Of a stretch of DNA of 64,000 bases, positions 43,527 to 52,526 are shown piece after piece. The DNA lies in contig NZ_SLZF01000011.1 in the NCBI RefSeq assembly GCF_004341515.1, forward strand, positions 186,001-250,000. The letters are read 5' to 3'. The first letter of the stretch is position 1; the number at the start of each line of letters is the position of its first letter. Source of the DNA: Allobosea sp. BK604. GTDB lineage: Bacteria; Pseudomonadota; Alphaproteobacteria; Rhizobiales; Beijerinckiaceae. A program made the translations under genes and the position numbers. The notes below the pieces were generated by a model. The model was given only the letters and a program-made list of their open reading frames with translations. It ran no database searches and had not been told where the DNA came from.

Positions 43527-44489
43527 ATGCGCCTGACTGTACTCGTCCTGGAAGGAGCGTTCGACCTCGGACTGACGGCGGTGCTCGATGGGTTCAGGAT
43601 CGCGAATAATCTCGCGCTTCGGCAGGGGCACAGGCCGCCATTCGAGTTGTCGATCGTGGGCTTGCGCAAAAAGGTCCGCTCCAGCGGAGGCCTGATCGTC
43701 CCCGTCCAACCGATCACGCCCGGGCTGAAGCCGGATTGGGTGGTCGTTCCCGCCGTTTCCGCGTCCACGCCGGAGCTCCTGGCCGCCGCGCTCGAGCGAC
43801 CGGATGTGAGGCAGGCGACCGGGCAGCTGCGGGCCTGGCACGACGAGGGCGCGCAGATCGCGACATCCTGCCTCGGGACGTTCATTGTCGCCGAATCCGG
43901 CCTGCTCGATCATCGCGAGGCCACCACCACCTGGTGGCTCTCGCCGCTGTTTCGGCAGCGCTACCCGAAGGTGCAGCTCGACGAGTCGCGCATGCTCGTG
44001 CCGACCGATATCGGCGTGACGGCCGGTGCGGCGCTGGGCCATCTCGACCTGGCGCTCTGGCTCATCCGGCGGGCCAGCCCGGAGCTGGCGACCGTCGTCT
44101 CGCGCTATCTGCTCGCCGATATCCGCTCATCGCAGGCGCCCTACATCATCCCCAATCACCTGGCGCAGGCCGATCCGCTCATCCTGAGATTCGAGCGCTG
44201 GGCGCGCGAAAACCTCCAGGCTGGGTTCTCGCTTCAGGAGGCCGCGAAGGCGCTGGCGACCAACCCGCGCTCGCTGCAGCGCCGCTGCCAATCCGTACTC
44301 GGCAAGTCACCGCTTGCCTATTTCCAGGATCTGCGGGTCGAGCGCGCCCAATCGCTGCTTCACGGCAGCGGCCTTGCCCTCGATGCGATCGCGGCCGAGG
44401 TCGGCTATGTCGACGGCGCGACGCTGCGGACGCTGCTGCGCCAGCGCCTGGGCCGCGGGGTGCGCGATCTCAGGGCCGATCTGCTCTGA
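43527..44489 (+). CDS. GlxA-family regulator (DJ-1/PfpI domain plus AraC HTH)
   Basis: A 320-residue protein: an N-terminal class-I glutamine-amidotransferase-like domain (VLEGAFDLGLTAVLDGFRIA; DWVVVPAVSASTPELLAAAL; ATSCLGTFIVAESGLLDHRE with the nucleophile-elbow Cys; ATTTWWLSPLFRQRYP) and a C-terminal AraC-type double HTH (FSLQEAAKALATNPRSLQRR, DAIAAEVGYVDGATLRTLLR). The family senses small metabolites through the DJ-1-like domain. The likely target is the divergent gene at 43124-43417. Confidence 0.9.
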   Translation: MRLTVLVLEGAFDLGLTAVLDGFRIANNLALRQGHRPPFELSIVGLRKKVRSSGGLIVPVQPITPGLKPDWVVVPAVSASTPELLAAALERPDVRQATGQLRAWHDEGAQIATSCLGTFIVAESGLLDHREATTTWWLSPLFRQRYPKVQLDESRMLVPTDIGVTAGAALGHLDLALWLIRRASPELATVVSRYLLADIRSSQAPYIIPNHLAQADPLILRFERWARENLQAGFSLQEAAKALATNPRSLQRRCQSVLGKSPLAYFQDLRVERAQSLLHGSGLALDAIAAEVGYVDGATLRTLLRQRLGRGVRDLRADLL

Positions 44490-44584
44490 CGGCGTGAGGT
44501 CCACCACCTCGCCGCGCTGCGCCATTCTCCGAACCTATTTGGGGCGGTAGAGTTCATACTTGGCGGGTGGATGAGGAGATCAAG

Positions 44585-44905
44585 ATGGATCGTCGATCAT
44601 TCGTGACGGGGCTGCTGGCGATCGCCGCAGGCGGTGTCGGTGCCCTGGCAGTGTCGGAGGCCTCCGCCGCTCCCGGAACAGCAGAAGCGTGCACTGTCTC
44701 CGACGCTGCGGCGATGGAGAATGCCGGCGCCCTCGACGAGCTTCCAGCCGAGTATGCCCAGTACCACCGCCGCCCGACACATTGGCATCACCGCCATAGC
44801 CGGCATCGCCACCATCGCCGTCATGCTCGCCGGCGCTATGTCTGCCGCGTCCACCATGATCGCTGGGGGCGTCGTGTGCGGCGCTGCCATTGGGTCTGGG
44901 GCTGA
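44585..44905 (+). CDS. Small exported His/Arg-rich protein
   Basis: A 106-residue product with a twin-arginine-type leader (DRRSFVTGLLAIAAGGVGAL) ending near EASA|AP. The C-terminal half is strongly basic and histidine-rich (HWHHRHSRHRHHRRHARRRY) with paired cysteines and a WGRRVRRCHWVWG end. Such exported His-rich proteins are common in rhizobia and may bind metal or acidic polymers, but no function is established. GAGGAG lies at a good distance before the ATG; an in-frame GTG at 44567 is less likely. Confidence 0.7.
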   Translation: MDRRSFVTGLLAIAAGGVGALAVSEASAAPGTAEACTVSDAAAMENAGALDELPAEYAQYHRRPTHWHHRHSRHRHHRRHARRRYVCRVHHDRWGRRVRRCHWVWG

Positions 44906-45019
44906 GGCGGTAGCCTCCGCCGCCCGCTAGCGCAGAGGGTTCCAACAGGATTGCTGCCGGGCTGGCGGCCTTCTCGCGGGCGGCCGTAGGGACTTCATTG
45001 TTCCGGCGACGAAAAGAAG

Positions 45020-45041
45020 AAGGGCGCCATTCGGCGCCCTT
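45020..45041 (-). terminator. Rho-independent terminator after the giant nuclease gene
   Basis: A perfect 9-bp stem AAGGGCGCC/GGCGCCCTT with loop ATTC. On the minus strand it is followed by CTTCTTTTC, a T-rich tract, 28 bases after the stop of the 45069-51203 gene. It could also weakly stop plus-strand transcription from 44585-44905. Confidence 0.8.
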
Positions 45042-45068
45042 CGTTAGCTGAGATGGCGATCTCTCCAC

Positions 45069-48000
45069 TCAGACGAAGCGGAAATCGTCCTGGGCGAGGC
45101 TGGCGAGCTGAACACCCTTCAGGGTCAGGCTCGTATCGGCATCGATGGTGAAAACAGTGTCGGCGCCGACCTGGTCGGCAGCGTCCATCGCATCGGCGAA
45201 GTCGACGAAGATATCGCTGGCGAATTCCATGATGTCCGAGCTCGAGCCCGTCGTCTTGAAGTCGGCGATCGTATCCTTGCCGAAGCCGGCCGCGAAGACG
45301 AAGGCGTCGTGGCCCGAGCCGCCGGTCAGCGCGTCATCGCCCGCACCACCCACGATCCGATCGTCGCCCGAGCCGGCATCGACCACATCGTTGCCGGCAC
45401 CGACGAGGATGGTGTCATTGCCCGAGCCGGCGTCGATCACGTCATTGCCTTCGCCGGCGTCGATCGCGTCATTGCCGGAGCCGGCCTTGATCGTATCGAT
45501 GCCATTGCCGCCATTGACGCTGTCGTCGCCCGAGCCGCCGTCGAGCAGATCGTCGCCGTCGCCACCCGAAAGCGCGTCGTCGCCGGCGCCGCCCCTCAGC
45601 GTGTCGTTGCCGGCACCGCCGTCGAAGGCCTCGTTGCCATTGCCGCCGGTGACCACGTCGTTACCCGCACCGAAGAGCAGCTTCTCGATATTGCTGAAGC
45701 TGTCGGTGCCGATGCCGGCGCCGGAAACCATGCCGCGGGTGATGTCGACCGAGATCGGCCCCGTCGCCGCCGAGAGATCGAGCGTGTCGAAACCGGCGCC
45801 GCCGTCGATCGTGTCGTTGCCCGCGCCGGCGAGGATGAGGTCGCCACCCGCACCGCCGTTCAGCGTGTCGTTGCCGGCGCCGCCATCGAGCCTGTTGGCG
45901 AGATCGTCGCCGCTGATGACGTCGTTGCCGGAGCCACCGATGACGTTCTCGATCGAGGCGAGCGCATCCACGCCGGTGGCGTCGCCCTCGGCCTCACCGG
46001 CCGCGAGATCGACGATGATGCCGGCCGTGTCAGCCGAGTAATCGGCGGTGTCGATGCCGTCGCCGCCGACGAGATCGTCATCGCCTTCGCCGCCGACAAG
46101 GAGGTCGCTGCCCGCACCGCCGATCAGCGCGTCGTCACCGGCGCCGCCCTTCAGCACGTCGTCGCCGTCATCGCCGGCAAGCACGTCGTCGCCTTCGCCG
46201 CCGTCGACGACATCGTCGCCGGCGCCGGCCGAGACCGCATCGTCGCCGAGGCCGGCCATGATCTCGTCCGCGCCGGCCGTGCCGGTGAGGATATCGTCGC
46301 CGGGCGTGCCGACGATCTGCCCGGCGCCGTCCAGCACCGTGTCGTCGCGGAGGTTGAGATTCTGGATGCGCTCGTCGAGCTGCGCCGTCGTGTCGGCGAC
46401 GTCGTAGGCCGTCTCCTGGGTGCCGTGGAATTCCTGCATGTACTCGGCGAAGGCCTGCTGCTCGCCGAGCAGGGTCGAGCCCGCCGGCGTGTTCGCCGCG
46501 ACGACGGCGGCGGCGGTGAAGTCGAGCGCCTCGTCGACCGGGCCGGACATGCCGCCATCCGAGAGCAGATAGCGGAAGTTCGAGCCGTTCGCCTTCATCG
46601 GATAGCTGTCGCCGCCATTGGCGAGGAAGCTCAGCGTCACCACCGTGATCGCGCTCGGCGCGCCCGGCACCAGCACACCATTGTCGTAGAGCGCGACGGT
46701 GCGGCCCTGATCGTCGGTGAGCGCGATGTCGGAGACACGGCTGCCGGCCGGCAGGTCCGGGTCATAGGAGAAGGCGATGCCGCCGATCTGCGGGAAGCGG
46801 CCCTGATTGCCGAGCAGGCCGACGCCATGCTCCAGGATCGCTTTGATTCCCGCGGCCGTCGTGTCGAAGGCCATCAGCTTGTTGTCGAAGCGCAGCGAGT
46901 TCTCGATATCGAGCTGCGAGACGCCGCCCTCCGGCTTGTTCACGTCCGGATTGGCCGGCGGCGGCAGCTTGTCGACCTCGCCGGTGACCGGATCGGGATG
47001 GGAGACGGTGCCGATCGGGGCCCGGACGCCGCCGCCATTCTTCACGGAGACGACGAAGGTCGGGCTGGCCTCACCCATCGCGTCGCGCAGGGCCTCGGCA
47101 TTGGCATCGGCCGAGAGGCTGCCGAGATTGGTCTCCTCGTTGCGGATGATCGCGCGCTCACCTTCGAGATAGACCTCGGTGAAGCCGAAGATCGTGCCGT
47201 CCTTGACGTTGATGACGTTCTGCACGGCGTCGGTGACGTCGCGGACCTTGTCGCCCTTGGTGCCGTCGGCGAAGGCGGTCTCGTCGAGATTGTCGACGGT
47301 CGTGCCCCAGGCCTCGGCGACATTCTCGTCGGTCGAGGCATAGGCGCCGTTGATCGCGACGTCATCGGCGAGATGGTCGGTGATGATCTCGCCATTGGCG
47401 TCGAAATCGACCTTGAGGCGGCCGAGATAGGTGTATTCGCCGTCGGTGTTGACGATCAGCGTGGTCTTGCCGTCGGCGCCGGCCGTGACGATCGGGTACT
47501 CGCCCTCGAAGGAGGCGTCGTGGCCCGGGAAGGAGGCCGCGTCGTCATCGGCATCGCCGAGACGGGTGTTCGAGCCGCCGGCCAGGATGATGTCGACGCC
47601 GACGAGCTTGGTCGCGAGCAACTGCTCGTTCTGGATCTGCTGCAGGTGCGACTGCAGGATGATCTTGTTCACGCCCTGGGCGATCAGCGCGTTGATGACG
47701 GGCTGGAGCTGCTGGGCGAGCAGGTCCATGTCGTCAACCTCGTTGCCGTCGCCCGGGAAGCCCTTCACTTCGGTGCCGGTCGGCGAGGAGATGCGCTCGA
47801 GCAGCTGCGTCGTCGCGCCGACGAGGCCGATCTTCTCGCCGCCCTTGTTGATGATGGCGGAGGGAGCGACGCGGCCCTTCAATGTCGCCAGATCCTCTGT
47901 GCCCGAGGCGACGAAGCGCGGGTTCATGTCGGCATCGGCCGAGAAGTCGAGATTGGACGAGAGATAGGCGAAGTTGGCGCCCGACCAGCCGGCGACCGAG

Positions 48001-51000
48001 CCGGCGGTGATGGCATCGCGCAGCACCTTCGAGCCGAGGTCGAAGTCGTGGTTGCCGATGGTCGAGGCCTCGACGCCGAGCGCGTTCATGATCGCGATAT
48101 CGGCGGCGGCGACCGGCTGGTTGACGCCGGCTGCGATGGTCGAGCCGGTCGCGGCATTGATCGCTTCACGCACCGACGGGTCGGTGCCGGCGGCGATGAA
48201 CGGGCCAGGCAGGAAATTGTCGCCGCCCGAGAGGATCAGCGTGTTGGCGAAGTCGTCGTCGAAGGCGTCGACCAGGGCGGCCAGGTTCTTGGCGGTCTGG
48301 CCGGCGAGCAGGCCCGCCTCGCCGTCGGAGAGATGCAGGAGCTGCAGCGTGAAGACCGGCTCTTCTTCCAGGTCGAGGCCGATCACGATCGGATCATGGT
48401 CGGAGACGCGGGCGATGACATCCTCGTCGAAGATCGAGGGGTCGCGCTCGTTGGTGGCGAGGTCACCGTTGAAGTTGAGCTGGTAGTCGAGCGCGTCGGC
48501 CTCGTCGGCATTGACGTGCCAGTCGGCGACGCCGGTGACCTGAGCCGAGGCGCTCTCATTGGTCAGGATGTGGTCGAGCGAGCCGGTCTGGCCATCGAAG
48601 ACATAGCTGTAGCCGCCGGCGCCCTGGTCGGTGTAGCCGGCATCCTTGAGGATATCGATCGGATCCTCGCTGTCATAGGCGTTGAGATCGCCGAGGATGA
48701 TCTTGTCCGGGTCGGCATGGCCGGTCGGGTTGGTCTTGAGCCATTCCGCCAGCGCCTCGGCGGCGAGCTCGCGCTGGTGGTTCCAGCCGCCATTGCCGTC
48801 CTTGATATCGGCGTCGATGCCGGTGCCCGAGCCGCTCTTCGACTTGAAATGGTTGACCGCGGCGGTGAACTCGCCACCGCTGGCGAGCTCCTCGAAGGTC
48901 ACGGCCAGCGCGGCGCGGCTGGTGTTCTCGCCGTTGAAGACGCGGCCGAGCGTGCTCTGGGCCAGGAAATCCGCCGAGAGGTCGCTGTCGTCGAGGACCG
49001 CGACCTGGCTGTCGAAGGAGACGCGCACCGAGGTCACGTCATAGATGAAGCCGACCGCGATCGCGTCGCCGCCGAGGAAATCGCCGCCCGGACGGACCCA
49101 GTCATATTTGAAGAAGCCCGAAACGGCGTTGAGCTGCTCGACGAGATATTCGATCGCGTTGCCGGAATGGCCTTCCATGAAGTTGTTCTCGATCTCGAGC
49201 AGGCCGAGCACGTCGGCGTCGAGTTCGAGGATGGTGTTGACCAGCTTCGCCGTCTGGCGCTGGAACTCGGCCGCGGTCTCGGCGCCGCGCGGCTCCAGAC
49301 CGATCGCGGTGTTCTGGCCGTTATCGAGCGTGGTGAAGTAGTTGAGCACGTTGAAGCTGGCGAGCTTCAAGGTGCCGCCGACATCCGGCGGGCTCGTCGG
49401 GCGCGGGTTCTCCGAGACGAAATCGTTGATGCCGACGCCGTTCTCGACCGCGTGCACGCGGTACTGGTTGAAGTCGAAATCGAGCACGCCGGTCAGGCCG
49501 GTGATCGTGTCGCCCATGCGCGGCGCGGTGGTGGAATTGTAGTCGCCGTCGACGACGGTGTTGTCGAGATTCGGGTTCGAGGTGCTGCGGCCATCGTCGA
49601 AGATGACCGAGCGCGAGGCGATGTCGCGGATATGCGCGTCATAGCCGGCGACGCTGGCATCGTGGCCGACCGTGTAGGATTCCGGCCGGCCGCCCTGGGT
49701 CAGACGCATCTCGCCGAACTGGTCGAGATTGAACTGCTCGGTGACGGTCAGTGTTTCGGTGAAGCGGACCAGCATGCCCTCATAGGCTTCGAGATTGGCG
49801 GTATAGGTGCCGTTCGAGCCCTGCACGCCGACGCTCGGCAGGTCGATATCGACAGCCATCGTGTTGACGTCGGCGACCGCATCGGCCTGGACGAGCGTGA
49901 CATTCGTGGCGTTCAGCTCGGTATTGCCGAAAGCCTCGGCCACCGTGCCGGTGACGCGGACGCGGTCGCCGATCTGCACGTCGACGCCCAGGCTAGCATA
50001 GGAGACGAAGATGCCTTCCGAGGTCAGCACGTTGCCGTCCTGATCGGTGGTCTCTTCCTGCAGCCAGAAGCCGCCGAGATTGCGCCCGCCATCGGCATCG
50101 CCGTTCTGGAAGTCGCCGACGACGATCGCCTCGACCGTGACGGTCTGGCCGACCTTGGTGCTGGCGGTGCCGCTGCCCTGGACTTCGCTGATCAGGGTCA
50201 GCGCCGGGGCGTTGCCCTCGACCGTGACAATGGTCTCCCGGGAGGCCCCGCCGAGCGTGGCGGTGACGGCGAAGTTCTCATCGGGCTCCGAAAGGCCGTC
50301 GGCGAGGGCCGCGACGGTGAAGCTCGCGGAGCTCTGGCCGGCGGCGATGTTCACGCTGGCCGGAATGGTGAGGTCGTTGACCCCGGTGGTCGCGAGGCTC
50401 ACCACCGTGTCGACCGTGGCCGGCGCGTTGAGCGAGACCGTGAACAGGAAATCAGCGCCTTCGGCCTTGCTGGCATCGTCGACGGTGAGCGAGGCGAGGG
50501 TGGGCTCGCCACCATTGCCGCCGCCGATCGTGAAGGTGACGCCGGCGAGCGGCGATTGCGGATCGCTGAGGAAGGGGGCGTCCGGCCCGATGCCGTCATT
50601 GTCCTGGTTGCCGGTGCCGCTCTGGGCGACCCAGTTGTCGGTCGTGTTGAAGGCGGAGAGAGCCGCCTCGCGCGTCTCGAAGGACGAGCCGCCGGCGGCG
50701 GGGTCGAAGGCGGCGATGTCGGCCGCATCGGTGCGCGGCAGCACGAGCGCGGTCTGGCCGGCGACGAGGCCGGTGCCGCCGAGCAGGCCGCTGCTGGTCG
50801 CGCCGTTGAAGCCGCCATTATTGCGGGTCACGGCGGCGAGGAAGCTGGTCGGCGCCGTCTCGGAGGTGCCGATGAAGGCGAAGATGGATTCGCCGGAGAC
50901 GTTGAGGTCGGAGGTGCTGTTGTTGATCGTGCCGAGATTGACGCCGCGCGCGGCGGCATTGATCAGATCGTGAATCTCGATGACCGTGCCGGCCGGGATC

Positions 51001-51203
51001 TCGGCGCCGCTATTGGTCCAGGTCAGGCTGCCTTCGCCGGTGTTGAAGGCGCCGCCGGCGCCGATCGGAAGACCGTTCCACTCATTGTCGCTGAAGCGGA
51101 TGACCGTTCCGGCCGGAATGGCGTCGACCGCGATGAAGGCGAAGCCATCATTTCCGTCCCCGTTGAAGCCAGTGAAAGCGATAGAGCCAGCGCCGAGTGC
51201 CAT
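45069..51203 (-). CDS. ExeM/NucH-type extracellular nuclease fused to 5'-nucleotidase and RTX repeats
   Basis: A product of about 2,044 residues from the ATG at 51203, which has GGAGGAAG before it. Order: a lamin-tail-like N-terminus (GSIAFTGFNGDGNDGFAFIA); a Calx-beta-like segment at about 240-330; an OB-fold region; an endonuclease/exonuclease/phosphatase domain from about 610 (LKLASFNVLNYFTT, LGLLEIENN, ILGDLNAYDSEDP, SDHDPIVIGLD); a metallophosphatase/5'-nucleotidase from about 980 (ILSGGDNFLPGP, GNHDFDLG, ILQSHLQQ) with its C-terminal domain (NGGGVRAPIG); and Ca2+-binding RTX nonapeptides (GGAGNDTL type) from about 1640 to 1985. No N-terminal signal peptide, so type I secretion is expected. 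It should degrade extracellular DNA and dephosphorylate the nucleotides. Confidence 0.93.
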   Translation of the reverse strand: MALGAGSIAFTGFNGDGNDGFAFIAVDAIPAGTVIRFSDNEWNGLPIGAGGAFNTGEGSLTWTNSGAEIPAGTVIEIHDLINAAARGVNLGTINNSTSDLNVSGESIFAFIGTSETAPTSFLAAVTRNNGGFNGATSSGLLGGTGLVAGQTALVLPRTDAADIAAFDPAAGGSSFETREAALSAFNTTDNWVAQSGTGNQDNDGIGPDAPFLSDPQSPLAGVTFTIGGGNGGEPTLASLTVDDASKAEGADFLFTVSLNAPATVDTVVSLATTGVNDLTIPASVNIAAGQSSASFTVAALADGLSEPDENFAVTATLGGASRETIVTVEGNAPALTLISEVQGSGTASTKVGQTVTVEAIVVGDFQNGDADGGRNLGGFWLQEETTDQDGNVLTSEGIFVSYASLGVDVQIGDRVRVTGTVAEAFGNTELNATNVTLVQADAVADVNTMAVDIDLPSVGVQGSNGTYTANLEAYEGMLVRFTETLTVTEQFNLDQFGEMRLTQGGRPESYTVGHDASVAGYDAHIRDIASRSVIFDDGRSTSNPNLDNTVVDGDYNSTTAPRMGDTITGLTGVLDFDFNQYRVHAVENGVGINDFVSENPRPTSPPDVGGTLKLASFNVLNYFTTLDNGQNTAIGLEPRGAETAAEFQRQTAKLVNTILELDADVLGLLEIENNFMEGHSGNAIEYLVEQLNAVSGFFKYDWVRPGGDFLGGDAIAVGFIYDVTSVRVSFDSQVAVLDDSDLSADFLAQSTLGRVFNGENTSRAALAVTFEELASGGEFTAAVNHFKSKSGSGTGIDADIKDGNGGWNHQRELAAEALAEWLKTNPTGHADPDKIILGDLNAYDSEDPIDILKDAGYTDQGAGGYSYVFDGQTGSLDHILTNESASAQVTGVADWHVNADEADALDYQLNFNGDLATNERDPSIFDEDVIARVSDHDPIVIGLDLEEEPVFTLQLLHLSDGEAGLLAGQTAKNLAALVDAFDDDFANTLILSGGDNFLPGPFIAAGTDPSVREAINAATGSTIAAGVNQPVAAADIAIMNALGVEASTIGNHDFDLGSKVLRDAITAGSVAGWSGANFAYLSSNLDFSADADMNPRFVASGTEDLATLKGRVAPSAIINKGGEKIGLVGATTQLLERISSPTGTEVKGFPGDGNEVDDMDLLAQQLQPVINALIAQGVNKIILQSHLQQIQNEQLLATKLVGVDIILAGGSNTRLGDADDDAASFPGHDASFEGEYPIVTAGADGKTTLIVNTDGEYTYLGRLKVDFDANGEIITDHLADDVAINGAYASTDENVAEAWGTTVDNLDETAFADGTKGDKVRDVTDAVQNVINVKDGTIFGFTEVYLEGERAIIRNEETNLGSLSADANAEALRDAMGEASPTFVVSVKNGGGVRAPIGTVSHPDPVTGEVDKLPPPANPDVNKPEGGVSQLDIENSLRFDNKLMAFDTTAAGIKAILEHGVGLLGNQGRFPQIGGIAFSYDPDLPAGSRVSDIALTDDQGRTVALYDNGVLVPGAPSAITVVTLSFLANGGDSYPMKANGSNFRYLLSDGGMSGPVDEALDFTAAAVVAANTPAGSTLLGEQQAFAEYMQEFHGTQETAYDVADTTAQLDERIQNLNLRDDTVLDGAGQIVGTPGDDILTGTAGADEIMAGLGDDAVSAGAGDDVVDGGEGDDVLAGDDGDDVLKGGAGDDALIGGAGSDLLVGGEGDDDLVGGDGIDTADYSADTAGIIVDLAAGEAEGDATGVDALASIENVIGGSGNDVISGDDLANRLDGGAGNDTLNGGAGGDLILAGAGNDTIDGGAGFDTLDLSAATGPISVDITRGMVSGAGIGTDSFSNIEKLLFGAGNDVVTGGNGNEAFDGGAGNDTLRGGAGDDALSGGDGDDLLDGGSGDDSVNGGNGIDTIKAGSGNDAIDAGEGNDVIDAGSGNDTILVGAGNDVVDAGSGDDRIVGGAGDDALTGGSGHDAFVFAAGFGKDTIADFKTTGSSSDIMEFASDIFVDFADAMDAADQVGADTVFTIDADTSLTLKGVQLASLAQDDFRFV

Positions 51204-51612
51204 ATGGTCTTCCTCCGAATGTCGTACGCCTATGACGGGCAAGATTCCGCATGCGCCACGCGATCCAGCCGGGCATTGTCCGGCTAATCGACGCGTGGCT
51301 GCTGCGATGAACAACAGTGGAAATGCCGAGAAGACGCCCATCCCGCGCTTCCCGGCCCGCAACTATCGAGGCTCAAGAAAGGCGCGCATTGTGACGCTAG
51401 GATGAAATTCAAAGGACATTGACGGAATGATCGTTTAACCGGCTATTGTTTATCTGTATGATTTCGATCAGGTTCGCAGATTTCGTGGCTATGGATTTGA
51501 TTATAGCCTCAGCTATCAAAAGATTAACTATACTCTTTTGTGCCGCGGTTTCCGCTCGGTAGCGGCGATTTCCAGTAATCGACTCTCTTGCCTGCCTTTG
51601 CGGATGGGCTGA
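51204..51612. other. AT-rich upstream region of the giant nuclease gene
   Basis: About 400 bases without a convincing gene. The part 51409-51545 is clearly poorer in GC than its surroundings and contains runs such as TTATAGCCTCAGC and AAAAGATTAACTATAC, which suits a promoter or regulatory region for the 6-kb gene. I could not identify a clear Pho box. Frames on either strand are not protein-like. Confidence 0.4.
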
Positions 51613-51855
51613 CGCGGCGGCTGCGGTGCGAGAGATGGGCCGCGCAACTGTTCTCAAGACGCTGCCGGCAGCGCCCGCGACGGCAAGCCCGACACGCAAG
51701 TCCTGGGCATCGACCTCGACACCGGCCGCGCCTGTTACAACGGCCGCAAATCGGAGATTTACTGCCTCTACCGCACGGTCAGGGTGTTCAATACTCGCAC
51801 CGGCTATTTCGCATTGCGGCGTGCCCGGCGCTGCGGCCGCGGCCTCTATCCCTGA
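51613..51855 (+). pseudogene. Short protein-like frame, probably 5'-truncated
   Basis: After an in-frame stop at 51610-51612 the frame reads 80 codons with no ATG. The second half (DTQVLGIDLDTGRACYNGRK, SEIYCLYRTVRVFNTRTGYF, then ALRRARRCGRGLYP) looks like real protein, with three cysteines and regular hydrophobic spacing, while the first part is poor. Its TGA is followed at once by GGAGG and an ATG at 51866, which suggests translational coupling. Family unknown; a degraded or frameshifted gene is the simplest reading. Confidence 0.3.
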
Positions 51856-51865
51856 GGAGGCCGCA

Positions 51866-51976
51866 ATGAACTTTGCCGGGAAACTATTTGCCGTGCTGCT
51901 CCTCACCCGTCCCGCCGCGGGGAACGGCTCCTCGTCATGCACCGTCCGCTCGCCGCGAGCGCGGTCCAGACGATGA
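51866..51976 (+). CDS. Very short exported-like peptide, 36 residues
   Basis: An ATG with a strong GGAGG eight bases upstream gives NFAGKLFAVLLLTRPAAGNG and then a Cys/Arg-rich end. The start resembles a signal peptide that stops early, so it may be the truncated head of a secreted protein or simply a leader. The ribosome site lies right after the stop of the preceding frame. Low confidence because of length. Confidence 0.3.
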   Translation: MNFAGKLFAVLLLTRPAAGNGSSSCTVRSPRARSRR

Positions 51977-51991
51977 GGCCCCAATCGCCGG

Positions 51992-52204
51992 TCAGGGCTC
52001 GTCGATGATCTCGCGGTCGCGGCCAGGGCCATTGCCGGACGCGGCCTTGCCGACATCGGACGGTGCGGCTGGATCGGCCACCCCGGCCTTGTGTGGCCGA
52101 ACATGGGGCTTGGCCTGATGGCCCGTCGCGTCAGTTTTCGCCGGCTTGCCGGTAATCCTGGCGGCTTCCTCGTCGGTTAGCTTGCGTCCGAATCCGTCCC
52201 TCAT
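51992..52204 (-). CDS. Small hydrophilic hypothetical protein
   Basis: 70 residues, MRDGFGRKLTDEEAARITGK then a Lys/Pro/His-rich polar tail, likely disordered. GGGAGGCGA seven bases before the ATG is a good ribosome site. LTDEEAARIT looks like a short helix with alternating polar residues. No family recognised. It follows another small polar frame (52217-52429) by 12 bases. Confidence 0.5.
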   Translation of the reverse strand: MRDGFGRKLTDEEAARITGKPAKTDATGHQAKPHVRPHKAGVADPAAPSDVGKAASGNGPGRDREIIDEP

Positions 52205-52216
52205 CGCTCGCCTCCC

Positions 52217-52429
52217 TCAGTCGGTCGGCCAGCGCCGGCTACGTTCCTGATGCCTGTCCTGTTCAGCCTCGGCCTGGATCGGCGCACCGCCTTGCTCAAA
52301 CGGCCGGGCAGGGCCGGCCGGATGCGCCGAAACGGGCGAAGGGCCGGGGCGTTTCGGCGACTGTCCAGGCCGGCCGGGACGCCGAGGCGTCTCGTCATTG
52401 GCCGGCCTCTCGAGGCTGCGGTCGGTCAT
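52217..52429 (-). CDS. Small proline-rich hypothetical protein, doubtful
   Basis: Seventy residues from the ATG at 52429 (MTDRSLERPANDETPRRPGR, then PGQSPKRPGP and an Asp/Gln/Arg-rich end). Composition is low complexity and could arise by chance in GC-rich DNA, but the close spacing to the next small gene on the same strand and the lack of a better frame leave it possible. Confidence 0.3.
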   Translation of the reverse strand: MTDRSLERPANDETPRRPGRPGQSPKRPGPSPVSAHPAGPARPFEQGGAPIQAEAEQDRHQERSRRWPTD

Positions 52430-52526
52430 AGAGCGTGTCCTCGCTGGTCCTGTTGGGACCAACGTGCACGCGCTCCGGCCTGTTCCGCCGTCGGCGAGTC
52501 GGTCTTTTGGGGACGCTCGTTCCGGC

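Noticed and set aside
44634..44930. Plus-strand frame of 98 codons overlapping the His/Arg-rich gene
   Set aside because: Shifted frame of the 44585-44905 gene, which has the Tat-like leader and a good ribosome site.
45309..51287. Plus-strand open frame of 1,992 codons opposite the RTX nuclease gene
   Set aside because: It is the mirror of the nuclease gene. GC-rich third positions and Gly/Asp-rich repeats remove stop codons on the opposite strand; the translation (runs of VVAGAGRDRIVAEAG) has no domain and no start context.
51409..52104. Minus-strand frame of 231 codons
   Set aside because: Spans the AT-rich region and overlaps better small frames; composition changes abruptly along it and there is no recognisable domain.
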